Assembly (NCBI GenBank): GCA_016946835.1
Contig: JACVTC010000018.1
Location: 1,712,501 to 1,767,508 of the forward strand
Direction: 5' to 3'
Source of the DNA: Neocallimastix lanati (nom. inval.)
Lineage: Eukaryota; Neocallimastigomycota; Neocallimastigomycetes; Neocallimastigales; Neocallimastigaceae
DNA length: 55,008 bases
Shown: positions 31,444 to 41,904 of the stretch, piece after piece
Position numbering within the stretch: position 1 is the first letter of the stretch
Layout of the letters: the number at the start of each line of letters is the position of its first letter
Made by a program: the position numbers and the translations under genes
The notes under the pieces: generated by a model
Databases searched by the model: none
Told to the model about the DNA's origin: nothing
Seen by the model: the letters and a program-made list of their open reading frames with translations, nothing else

Positions 31444-31549
31444 CCGCACGTGAATAGATATAAGCCACATGCTTTTTGAGATGGCGTATTATATATAAAA
31501 TTTTTTATATAAATAAATAATTAAATAATAATTAAATAAATATTTTATT

Positions 31550-32340
31550 TTATAATAATTTCATAATTTAATATATATTTGATAATAAAAAATAAAAATA
31601 TAAAAAAATAAAAAAATAAAAAAAATAAAAAAATAAAAAAATAAAAAAAATAAAAAAATAAAAAAAATTAAAAATAAAAAAAAAATAAAAAAAATAAAAA
31701 AGATTAAAAAAATAAAATACAAAAAAAATAAAATAAAATATTTTCATTTTTATTTATATTTATAACTGTAATTTTTTATTATATAAATAAATAAATAAAT
31801 AAATAAATAATAATTAAATAAATATTTTTTTTTATAATAAAAAAATAAAATAAAAAAAAGAAAAGATAAATATTTTTTTAGTAATTTTCTTGAAATAAAA
31901 TATTTTATTAGTAATTTTCTTGAAATAAAATAAAATATTTTCATATTTATTTATATTTATAACTGTAATTTTTTATTATATAAATAAATAATAATTAAAT
32001 AAATATTTTATTTTATAATGAAAAAATAAAATAAAAAAAAGAAAAGATAAATATTTTTTTAGTAATTTTCTTGAAATAAAATATTTTATTAGTAATTTTC
32101 TTGAAATAAAATAAAATATTTTCATATTTATTTATATTTATAACTGTAATTTTTTATTATATAAATAAATAATAATTAAATAAATATTTTATTTTATAAT
32201 GAAAAAATAAAATAAAAAAAAAAAGATAAATATTTTTTTAATAATTTTCTTGAAATAAAATAAAATATTTTTATATTTATAATTGTAATTTTTAAAAAAA
32301 ATTGAAAATACATATTAAATAAAAAATAAAAAATAAATAT
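31550..32340. repeat. Subterminal tandem repeat of MULE 1
   Basis: First an A-rich 'aataaaaaaataaa' low-complexity stretch (about 31587-31735), then about 3.5 copies of a roughly 180-bp unit with 'tataactgtaattttttatt' (at about 31760, 31957, 32138 and a shortened one near 32277). The unit also contains an internal 32-bp direct repeat of 'agtaattttcttgaaataaa'. Confidence 0.8.
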
Positions 32341-32372
32341 TTTCATATTTATTAATATTTATATTAAAAATT

Positions 32373-33824
32373 TTGATGGAGGGAAATCTAAAAATTGATA
32401 TAAGTGAAACAAATCGAGGAAAAGAGCAAATAATTATAGATCGAAAATTTAAATATAATTTTTCAAAATTAAAAAAAGATAATACAAAAATATATAGATG
32501 TACAGAATATAAAACATTAAATAAATGTAAGTCTTTTATTATTTTAAATGATAATAAAGAGGTTTTAAATTATGATTCTTCACATAATCATCCTGGTAAT
32601 GAAATTAATGCATCCAAATCATTAATAAAACATAAAATTAAAGATGAAATAAAAAAAAGTTTGATTCCTTCTGATATAAAATCAAAACGCATATTTGATA
32701 AAATTTCTCAAGAAATAGGATATATATGCCCTGAATATAAAACAATTAAATCCCAAATAACAAGATATAAAAACAAACAATTATTTCCTAATGTAAAAAC
32801 ATTTGATGAAGTTCCTAATGTATCTGAATATTATAAAACAATAAGAGGTGAATACTTTATGATATTCAAAAATTCTAATATAATAATTTTTCAATCACCA
32901 TTCCAAGCAAAATTATTTATGGAGAATAAACATATATTTGCTGATGGTACATTTTTAATAGCTCCAACTAATAGTTATCAAGTATTCATTACCAGAACTT
33001 ATGTTACAGAATTAAATTGTTTTTACACTACTTCCATGTCAATATTAAAAAACAAAGAACAAACAACTTACGAAATATTATTTAATGAAATAAAAAAAAA
33101 TATAATTAAATATAATGCAAATATTAATTTCTCAGAAAAAATTTTTCATTGTGATTTTGAAAAAGGAATATCTAATGCAGTGGAAAATATTTTTCCCAAT
33201 ATAAATATTAAATATTGTTTTTGGCATTATAAAAGATTATTAATGACAAAAAAAAATAAATTATGTTACAAGGAAGTGAAAGATCATAATATTTTAAATA
33301 CTTATTATAAAGCGATTTCTAATTTATGTTTTATTAATATTGAATACATACCTGATATTTTTAATAAAATTAAAAATACATGCATGAGATATAAATCTAC
33401 CTGTTCCCAATTTTTGAATTTTTTAGATTATTTTGAGAAAACATTTCTAAATATCTATAATATAAAATATTGGAATTATTACAATAATATAGACCACATA
33501 ACAAATAATGCTTCAGAATCTTATAACAGTTATTTAAAAAATTTATTTGTAAAAAAGCCTTCATTTTATAAATTAATATATACAATACAATTTGAAGAAT
33601 CCAAATCTTACTATGATTACCATATGAGAATTAAAGGAATTTGGAGAAAAAAGAGCAGAATATCAGAAAGGGTCGATGACATTAATATTTTAGTTGAATA
33701 TTATAAAAATATGGAAGCCGAATTAAAAAATATTGGATGTAGTAAAAATGATATCATCGAAAATTGGTTTAATTGTTTAATTAGATTGAATAATGAAATC
33801 ATTAATTTTAATAAAACAAAATAA
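32373..33824 (+). CDS. MULE transposase with FLYWCH-like zinc finger (intact)
   Basis: 483 aa. The N-terminal FLYWCH/WRKY-GCM1-type finger has Cys43, Cys52, His71 and His73 (IYRCTEYKTLNKC... SSHNHPG). The MULE transposase domain follows: IFADGTFLIAP holds Asp191, FHCDFEKGISNAV holds Asp261, CFWHYKR is the C2H motif (Cys282, His285), and NNASESYNSYL supplies the catalytic Glu382. These are the DDE residues that cut and join DNA ends. The finger should bind the terminal inverted repeats. It is the only gene of the element and has no stop or frameshift. Architecture resembles FLYWCH-carrying MULEs of animals and fungi. A decayed relative lies at 54050-55008. Confidence 0.92.
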   Translation: MMEGNLKIDISETNRGKEQIIIDRKFKYNFSKLKKDNTKIYRCTEYKTLNKCKSFIILNDNKEVLNYDSSHNHPGNEINASKSLIKHKIKDEIKKSLIPSDIKSKRIFDKISQEIGYICPEYKTIKSQITRYKNKQLFPNVKTFDEVPNVSEYYKTIRGEYFMIFKNSNIIIFQSPFQAKLFMENKHIFADGTFLIAPTNSYQVFITRTYVTELNCFYTTSMSILKNKEQTTYEILFNEIKKNIIKYNANINFSEKIFHCDFEKGISNAVENIFPNINIKYCFWHYKRLLMTKKNKLCYKEVKDHNILNTYYKAISNLCFINIEYIPDIFNKIKNTCMRYKSTCSQFLNFLDYFEKTFLNIYNIKYWNYYNNIDHITNNASESYNSYLKNLFVKKPSFYKLIYTIQFEESKSYYDYHMRIKGIWRKKSRISERVDDINILVEYYKNMEAELKNIGCSKNDIIENWFNCLIRLNNEIINFNKTK

Positions 33825-34660
33825 AAATAATTATTAAAATCCTTTCAAAATCATAATTACAATTAAATGAAAATTAAATTTTTTTATTTAATAAGAAATT
33901 CAATATTTAAATTTATTTAATATTTATTGATAGGGTTAGCTTAAAAATATTAAAAAAAAATTTTTTTTATAAATTTATTTTAAATATTTTTTACTTAATT
34001 AAATATTATTAAATAAAATTAAAAGATGTCTTTATTATTATATATTAGTATTATAAAATATTAAAAATATGAATGTATTGCATTTCTCATTATTTTTATT
34101 TTATATTGTAGTAAATTAATAAATAAATAAATAATTTTTATAAAATAAACCAATTATTAAATTAATATATTTTTTAAAAATATATTTAATGTATATTTCA
34201 TATTTTTAATAAATATTCAAATATACATTTTAAATATATATAATGATATTTAAGTATTATAATACTTATAAAAGAAAATAATTAATATTTTAAATTATTT
34301 CTATCAGGCTTTCTAAAAAAACTTTACTATTTGTAAAAATAGTAATGCTCTTTTTGTTAGTTTATTAGATTTGTATAATATAAATATCTAAAATAATTTA
34401 TTTATTATTTAATAGAAATTTATGTTTAAAAATGTTATTGTTATTATTACTATTACTAAAAAAAGTTTTAATTTAATATTTATAATTAAATTTTCAAATA
34501 ATCTTTCCTTATCAAGTTAAATATAATGCTCCTGAGTAAAAAAGATTTTCGTATTATATAAAATTTATTTAAAATATTAGATAAAAAAATATTAAAAAGG
34601 AAATAAGAATTTTAAAAAGAATATTTAAAAATAAAATGAAAAAAATATAGAATGTAATAA
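33825..34660. other. Noncoding part of MULE 1 after the transposase
   Basis: AT-rich with no open frame of note. It leads into the minisatellite at about 34670. Confidence 0.65.
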
Positions 34661-34669
34661 TATAGAAGT

Positions 34670-36910
34670 ATAAGTATATAAAATAAAATAAAATAAAATA
34701 AATAGTTGAAATATAAATATAAAGTACAAATTGAATAAAATAAAATAAATAGTTGAAATATAAATATGAAATACAGAATGAATAAAATAAAATAAATAGT
34801 TGAAATATAAATATGAAGTACAGATTGAATAAAATAAAATAAAATATATAGTTGAAATATAAATATAAAGTACAGATTGAATAAAATAAAATAAATAGTT
34901 GAAATATAAATATGAAGTACAGAATGAATAAAATAAAATAAATAGTTGAAATATAAATATAAAGTACAGGATGAATAAAATAAAATTAATAGTTGAAATA
35001 TAAATATGAAGTACAGATTGAATAAAATAAAATAAATAGTTGAAATATAAATATGAAGTACAGAATGAATAAAATAAAATTAATAGTTGAAATATAAATA
35101 TAAAGTACAGATTGAATAAAATAAAATAAAATAAATAGTTGAAATATAAATATGAAGTACAGAATGAATAAAATAAAATTAATAGTTGAAATATAAATAT
35201 AAAGTACAGATTGAATAAAATAAAATAAAATAAATAGTTGAAATAAAAATATGAAGTACAGATTGAATAAAATAAAATAAATAGTTGAAATATAAACATA
35301 AAGTACAGGATGAATAAAATAAAATAAATAGTTGAAATATAAATATAAAGTACAGGATGAATAAAATAAAATTAATAGTTGAAATATAAATATAAAGTAC
35401 AGATTGAATAAAATAAAATAAAATAAATAGTTGAAATATAAATATGAAGTACAGAATGAATAAAATAAAATTAATAGTTGAAATATAAATATAAAGTACA
35501 GATTGAATAAAATAAAATAAAATTAATAGTTGAAATATAAATATAAAGTACAGATTGAATAAAATAAAATAAAATAAATAGTTGAAATAAAAATATGAAG
35601 TACAGATTGAATAAAATAAAATAAATAGTTGAAATATAAATATGAAGTACAGAATGAATAAAATAAAATAAATAGTTGAAATATAAATATAAAGTACAGG
35701 ATGAATAAAATAAAATTAATAGTTGAAATATAAATATAAAGTACAGATTGAATAAAATAAAATAAAATAAATAGTTGAAATATAAATATGAAGTACAGAA
35801 TGAATAAAATAAAATTAATAGTTGAAATATAAATATAAAGTACAGATTGAATAAAATAAAATAAAATAAATAGTTGAAATAAAAATATGAAGTACAGATT
35901 GAATAAAATAAAATAAATAGTTGAAATATAAATATAAAGTACAGGATGAATAAAATAAAATTAATAGTTGAAATATAAATATGAAGTACAGATTGAATAA
36001 AATAAAATAAATAGTTGAAATATAAATATAAAGTACAGGATGAATAAAATAAAATAAATAGTTGAAATATAAATATGAAGTACAGATTGAATAAAATAAA
36101 ATAAATAGTTGAAATATAAATATGAAGTACAGAATGAATAAAATAAAATAAATAGTTGAAATATAAATATAAAGTACAGGATGAATAAAATAAAATTAAT
36201 AGTTGAAATATAAATATAAAGTACAGATTGAATAAAATAAAATAAAATAAATAGTTGAAATAAAAATATGAAGTACAGATTGAATAAAATAAAATAAAAT
36301 ATATAGTTGAAATATAAATATAAAGTACAGGATGAATAAAATAAAATAAATAGTTGAAATATAAATATGAAGTACAGATTGAATAAAATAAAATAAATAG
36401 TTGAAATATAAATATGAAGTACAGAATGAATAAAATAAAATAAATAGTTGAAATATAAATATAAAGTACAGGATGAATAAAATAAAATAAATAGTTGAAA
36501 TATAAATATGAAGTACAGATTGAATAAAATAAAATAAATAGTTGAAATATAAATATGAAGTACAGAATGAATAAAATAAAATAAATAGTTGAAATATAAA
36601 TATAAAGTACAGATTGAATAAAATAAAATAAATAGTTGAAATATAAATATAAAGTACAGGATGAATAAAATAAAATAAATAGTTGAAATATAAATATGAA
36701 GTACAGAATGAATAAAATAAAATTAATAGTTGAAATATAAATATAAAGTACAGATTGAATAAAATAAAATAAAATAAATAGTTGAAATAAAAATATGAAG
36801 TACAGATTGAATAAAATAAAATAAAATATATAGTTGAAATATAAATATAAAGTACAGGATGAATAAAATAAAATAAATAGTTGAAATATAAATATGAAGT
36901 ACAGATTGAA
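34670..36910. repeat. 47/52-bp minisatellite in MULE 1 (about 45 copies)
   Basis: Units of 47 bp (or 52 bp with an extra AAAAT) containing 'tagttgaaatataaatatga' or its 'aatataaag' variant, then gtacagattg, gtacagaatg or gtacaggatg. The variants come in recurring orders, so larger blocks of several units have been duplicated together. The minus strand has no stop codons in any frame over long stretches purely because of composition. Confidence 0.93.
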
Positions 36911-37022
36911 TAAAATAAAATAAAATAAAATAAAATAAAATAAAATAAAATAAAATAAAATAAAAGAAATAAAATAAAATAAAATAAAATAAAATAAAAT
37001 AAAAGAAATAAAATAAAATAAA
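36903..37022. repeat. AAAAT pentanucleotide microsatellite
   Basis: Two long (AAAAT)n runs with AAAGA interruptions between the two minisatellite families. A further run lies at about 37464-37547. Confidence 0.9.
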
Positions 37023-37740
37023 TAGTGAAGTAATATTAAAGAATAAAGTATTAATAAAAATAAAATAAAATAAAATAAATAGTGAAGTAATATTAAAGAA
37101 TAAAGTATTAATAAAAATAAAATAAAATAAAATAAAATAAAAGAAATAAAATAAAATAAATAGTGAAGTAATATAAAGGAATAAAGTATTAATAAAAATA
37201 AAATAAAATAAAATAAATAGTGAAGTAATATTAAAGAATAAAGTATTAATAAAAATAAAATAAAATAAAATAAAATAAAAGAAATAAAATAAAATAAATA
37301 GTGAAGTAATATAAAGGAATAAAGTATTAATAAAAATAAAATAAAATAAAATAAATAGTGAAGTAATATTAAAGAATAAAGTATTAATAAAAATAAAATA
37401 AAATAAAATAAAATAAAAGAAATAAAATAAAATAAATAGTGAAGTAATATAAAGGAATAAAGTATTAATAAAAATAAAATAAAATAAAATAAAATAAAAT
37501 AAAATAAAATAAAATAAAATAAAATAAAATAAAATAAAATAAAATAAAAAAATTATTTGAATTATAATAAAAATACAAGTATTAATAAAAATAAAATAAA
37601 ATAAAACAAAATAAATATTTGAATTATAATAAAAATACAAGTACTAATAAAATAAAATAAATATGTGAATTATAATAAATTGCAAGTATCAATCGAAATA
37701 AAATAAAATAAAATAAAATAAAATAAATATGCAGTGAAAT
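37020..37740. repeat. Second minisatellite of MULE 1 with 138-bp higher-order period
   Basis: Units with 'tagtgaagtaatattaaaga' and 'tagtgaagtaatataaagga' alternate. The pair recurs every 138 bp (at 37161, 37299 and 37437). After an AAAAT run, diverged units with 'gaattataataaaaatacaa' follow to about 37740. Confidence 0.88.
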
Positions 37741-38182
37741 AATAATATATAATATGATAAAATAAAATAAATAAGATATTGATATGAAATTAATATAAAA
37801 ACTGAATTTAGCAACAAATAAATTATATAATAAATAAATGATATAGCATATTCATATATATTAACATGAATTTTATTATAATTTTTACAGTATTTTAAAT
37901 TAATGTAAATTATTATATTTCCATATAATAAACAAACTTTATAATTAGAAAATAGTATAAAAAGAAATATTATTAAATATTATTATTAAATAATTAAATG
38001 AATAAATTAATAAATAAATAAAAATTTTCAGAATATGGCGAATGTAAATCATTATTTTTTTTGAAATATATCACATTTTAAATATTTTTAATAATTATTT
38101 TTTCAAAGAAATTATATGTGCCATTTTATTTTAATATTTAAATATTATATTCATAAATAAAAATTTATAAAAAAAATAATAT

Positions 38183-38250
38183 AAGCCACATTCCGAAATG
38201 AAAATTTATGTAAAAATATTTAAAGCCACATTCCGAAACGCACCACCCCC
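38183..38250 (-). repeat. Right terminal inverted repeat of MULE 1, tip duplicated
   Basis: The segment 'aagccacattccgaaa' occurs twice in direct orientation (about 38184-38199 and 38223-38238). The outer copy continues to the terminus cgcaccaccccc. The target duplication gaataatat follows at 38251-38259. Confidence 0.8.
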
Positions 38251-38285
38251 GAATAATATAAATAAAATACACGTGACGTCAAATG

Positions 38286-38667
38286 TGATATGCGGGACTT
38301 TTATGTGCAATAATTTATAAGCAGTGGGTTTTAAATAATGGTAGTTTAGTAAATTTTATTAATAAAATTATAAATTCGTACAATTAAAATAATAATTCTA
38401 ATTCCTAAAAATTTACAAGAGAGTTCTTTATTTGAAATATAAATAATTTAATTTAATTATAAGAAATAGGTAATATATTAATTATATATTCTAATATATA
38501 GAAATATATAAATTTTATATGAAATAAAGTATTATAATTATAATTATAATAATACATATTGAAATAAAATAAAATAAAATAATTATTATCAAAAAGATAT
38601 AAATTTAATATTTAATAATTATTATTAAATATACAAATATGTTACTACACATATTTGTTTTATATCA
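38286..38667 (-). repeat. 3' LTR of the gag-only element
   Basis: 382 bp from tgatatgcgggactttt to tgttttatatca, with inverted termini TGATAT/ATATCA. Confidence 0.88.
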
Positions 38668-38757
38668 GAAATGCCCTTGCTAAAAATTAAACTATATATA
38701 TATTTTTTTTAAAAGAAAATATAAGGTTTAATTAATATAAATAATAATTTTAAAATT

Positions 38758-39630
38758 TTATTTTCTTTTATATTTATAATTCCTATTTGTTCGTTTTGTA
38801 TCAATGCGATTGTTGCTATAAATAATAATATCTTTTAACATAATCTCAGGTTTGGACATCAAAATTTTATTAATATTTATTTTATTTTTATTGTTATTTT
38901 GAATACGAATATTTGGAATTTTAATTATCTTTTTAATTTTATTAATTTTTATTTTCTTAGCACTACCAACATTAACAACTTTACTAGATTCATCTATCTG
39001 AGAATTTTTGTTAATAATTTTTCTTTCTTTTATATAAATATTATTATTAACTGAATTCACTTTATTTGTAAATTGCTTATTTTTATTATTATTTGGAATA
39101 ATTTGAGTATTGTTTATTTTTGAATTTTTATTAATAATAACTTTTGATTCTATTACTAAACTAGGAGTTATAGATTTATTAGTTCTATTGTTAATGTTTT
39201 CAACTTTTAAAGGTTCATTAATATTTATTACTTCTTTTATATTTTTATTACTATTTCTCTTGTTAATTATATTTTCAGAATTCCCAATAATATCATTATT
39301 ATCTTTATTCTTTTTACTATTTGAATTAATATTTTCATTATTATCAATAGTTTTAATATTTATTGTTACAATACTATTAATTTCCATATTATTATTTTGA
39401 TTTTTCTTAATATCTGTATTACCAGCGAAACTATTTTTATTTTCTTCTTTAGTTATTATAATATTACTATTTGTTTCAAATTTTCCATTATTGGTATTTC
39501 CTATTTTATAATTTTTTTTTCTGAAATTATCCATTTTGAACGCGTATAATTTATTTTGTTCCACATTTACTATGTTATTCAAAGTGTTATTTTTATTTTT
39601 ATTATTTTTATTATTATAAATATCATCATT

Positions 39631-39663
<33 letters not shown>

Positions 39664-40530
39664 GGTATCCAAGTTAGATATACTATTATTGATGATATTA
39701 TTAATTGAATTATTATTAATTATGTTTTCATTAACATTATTAATATTGCTATTATTTTTATCATTATTACTGTTTACTTTATTATTATTTGTTGAACTAT
39801 TTGATGAACTAATTTTTAAATTTGATTTTAAAATTTTCCGATTTCTATAATGGTATGATATATTATTATCATTACTAACATTTAAATTACTGTTATTATC
39901 ATTATCTACACTAAATCTATAATAATTGTAAGTGTTTTGCCTAGGTTTAGTATATTTATTTAAGTTATTATTTTGTATTCCTTGAGTCACAATATTTATA
40001 GGATAATTCCTAAAATTCCTATGATTTCTAATATTATTTCCAATCCATATATTAGATGCATTTTTATTATATTTATCAGAAAAATTATTTTTATAATTTG
40101 ATCTTTCAATTTGGCCATAGTTTATTACACCATTATAATTATTCTTAATATTAGTAGTATAAGAACCCCATATTTCATTGCCTACTCGAGATTTGTTTAT
40201 TATACTTTCAAATTTTTCGGCTAATCTACAGGCATCCTCTAGATTATCAACATCAGCCATAGCAACCATTTCATATATTCTACCTCTTGGTCGTAAAGCA
40301 TTTTCATAATCAATAACAGATATATAAGACTTATCGTTGAAATCCAATTGATCGTATAGCTCCAAAAATCTAGTATTAAAATCACAAACATTTTCATTTG
40401 GGGTTATAATAATTTTTTTTAATTGACTTAGTTTATCTTCCTTCAAATTCTCCCTCCAATATTTCTTTTTAATTAATTTAACACATTCATCCAAAGTAAG
40501 AGCTCTATTTACTTCTTTTTCTTTTTCCAT
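38758..40530 (-). CDS. Ty3/gypsy-type Gag with long Asn-rich tail
   Basis: 590 aa from the Met at 40530. The same frame is open upstream to a TAG near 40672, and that stretch (SRRDAEIWKFKINDWFKREG, ENKFSYIITAVEDNIVRIL) is clearly gag too. The original N-terminus was therefore longer and is lost, or an upstream exon exists. Residues 1-110 complete the Retrotrans_gag capsid domain (CDFNTRFLELYDQLDFNDKS, then ALRPRGRIYEMVAMADVDNL and AEKFESI). The rest is low-complexity Asn/Lys/Ile sequence with poly-Asn runs and a basic C-terminus (RTNRNYKYKRK). No CCHC knuckle and no pol is seen. Gag would package the element RNA. It is probably dependent on another element for pol. Confidence 0.82.
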
Positions 40531-40674
40531 AAGTATCCTTACGATGTTATCTTCAACAGCTGTAATTATATAACTAAATTTATTCTCATCGGTAGTAATA
40601 CCTTCCCTCTTAAACCAATCATTAATTTTAAACTTCCAGATTTCTGCATCTCTACGAGATAGTCCCAGTATCTA

Positions 40675-40761
40675 CCCGATTGCAATTAAAATTATTATTC
40701 CTCATTATAAACAATTAATTTAAAAAAAAAAAAAAAAATAATAGTACTTATCTATTAAATT

Positions 40762-40801
<40 letters not shown>

Positions 40802-41127
40802 TTATATATACAATTATAATGTTTATATATATATATATTATTATTTAATATAATTATAAAATATTCCGAATTCTTATTTATTTTAAAACAATTTATTTAA
40901 ATTATACTAAAATGAATGAATGAAATAACAAATAGTGTATAACTTTCTCTTCACCAAAGATAAAATAATTATAAATAGCCAATAAAAAAATTAAAAATTT
41001 ATATCCTAAACAGTGTATTTTAATTAATCCTAACTGAAGAGAATTTATGTAAATATATACGGATTTATAATTATTCAACAAAATTACTAAACACCACTAC
41101 TTATAAATTATTTTTTACACAGCACAT
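40675..41127 (-). other. Leader of the gag-only element, no gene
   Basis: AT-rich with an A run (about 40722-40738) and a long T run (about 40769-40794). It links the PBS to gag. It may hold the lost gag start. Confidence 0.55.
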
Positions 41128-41144
41128 CCCCGATATCTACACCA
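41128..41144 (-). other. Primer-binding site of the gag-only element (tRNA 3'-end type)
   Basis: Minus strand TGGTGTAGATATCGGGG, five bases inside the 5' LTR. It starts with TGG, as expected for the complement of a tRNA CCA end. The complement CCCCGATATCTACACCA fits a T-stem end, a seven-base acceptor strand, a discriminator A and CCA. The tRNA identity is not assigned. This differs from the half-tRNA sites of the copia elements. Confidence 0.6.
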
Positions 41145-41149
41145 ATTTT

Positions 41150-41530
41150 TGATATACGGGACTTTTATGTGCAATAATTTATAAGCAGTGGGTTTTAAAT
41201 AATGGTAGTTTAGTAAATTTTATTAATAAAATTATAATATTCGTATAATTAAATAATAATTCTAATTCCTAAAATTTTACAAGAGAGTTCTCTATTTCTA
41301 ATATAAATATTTTAATTTATAAGAAATAGGTAATATATTAATTATATATTCTAATATATAGAAATATATAAATTTTATATGAAATAAAGTATTATAATTA
41401 TTATAATTATAATAATACATATTGAAATAAAATAAAATAAAATAATTATTATCAAAAAGATATAAATTTAATATTTAATAATTATTATTAAATATACAAA
41501 TATGTTACTACACATATCTGTTTTATATCA
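41150..41530 (-). repeat. 5' LTR of the gag-only element (inner copy)
   Basis: 381 bp, tgatatacgggactttt to ttttatatca, matching 38286-38667 with scattered substitutions and small indels. Confidence 0.88.
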
Positions 41531-41904
41531 GGGACTTTTATGTGCAATAATTTATAAGCAGTGGGTTTTAAATAATGGTAGTTTAGTAAATTTTATTAAT
41601 AAAATTATAATATTCGTACAATTAAAATAATAATTCTAATTTCTAAAAATTTACAAGAGAGTCCCTCCATTTCTAATATAAATAATCTAATCTATTTATA
41701 AGAAATAGGTAATATATTAATTATATTCTAATATATAGAAATATATAAATTTTATATGAAGTAAGGTATTATAATTATTATAATTATAATAATACATATT
41801 GAAATAAAATAAAATAAAATAATTATTATCAAAAAGATATAAATTTAATATTTAATAATTATTAAATATACAAATATGTTACTACACATATTTGTTTTAT
41901 ATCA
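41525..41904 (-). repeat. Third, tandem LTR of the gag-only element
   Basis: 380 bp joined head to tail to the preceding LTR, with the junction 'ttatatcagggactttt' merging the ATATCA end of one and the ATATAC start of the next. It ends ttttatatca before aatgt. Confidence 0.85.

Larger units (their letters stand above)
31424..38250 (+). mobile_element. Mutator-like element (MULE 1), complete, 9-bp target duplication
   Basis: 6.8 kb. The left end ggggagagcgcgtttcggaa and the complement of the right end gggggtggtgcgtttcggaa match at 16 of 20 bases. Both ends are flanked by gaataatat (31415-31423 and 38251-38259). Nine-base duplications are the rule for Mutator-type transposons. Inside are a subterminal tandem repeat, an intact MULE transposase and a 3-kb minisatellite. 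With perfect target duplications and an open transposase it may be recently active. Confidence 0.92.
38286..41904 (-). mobile_element. Gag-only LTR retrotransposon (non-autonomous, Ty3/gypsy type)
   Basis: LTRs at 38286-38667 and 41150-41530, a third LTR in tandem at 41525-41904, and aatg(t) on both outer sides (38282-38286 and 41905-41909). The internal region (about 2.5 kb) has a PBS, a leader and one gene, a long gypsy-type gag on the minus strand that ends 90 bp from the 3' LTR. There is no protease, RT, RNase H or integrase. This matches the TR-GAG class known from plants: elements that supply Gag and need pol from a partner. Confidence 0.85.

Noticed and set aside
31174-31470. Minus-strand frames of 84 and 98 codons across the MULE left end
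   Set aside because: They are composed of minisatellite and AAAAT repeat and cross the target duplication. There is no protein-like sequence.
34625-37640. Long minus-strand reading frames (224 and 305 codons) rich in Phe, Ile, Leu and Tyr
   Set aside because: They lie entirely in minisatellite and AAAAT repeats. The complement lacks stop triplets in all frames because of composition, and the 47-bp unit does not keep frame.
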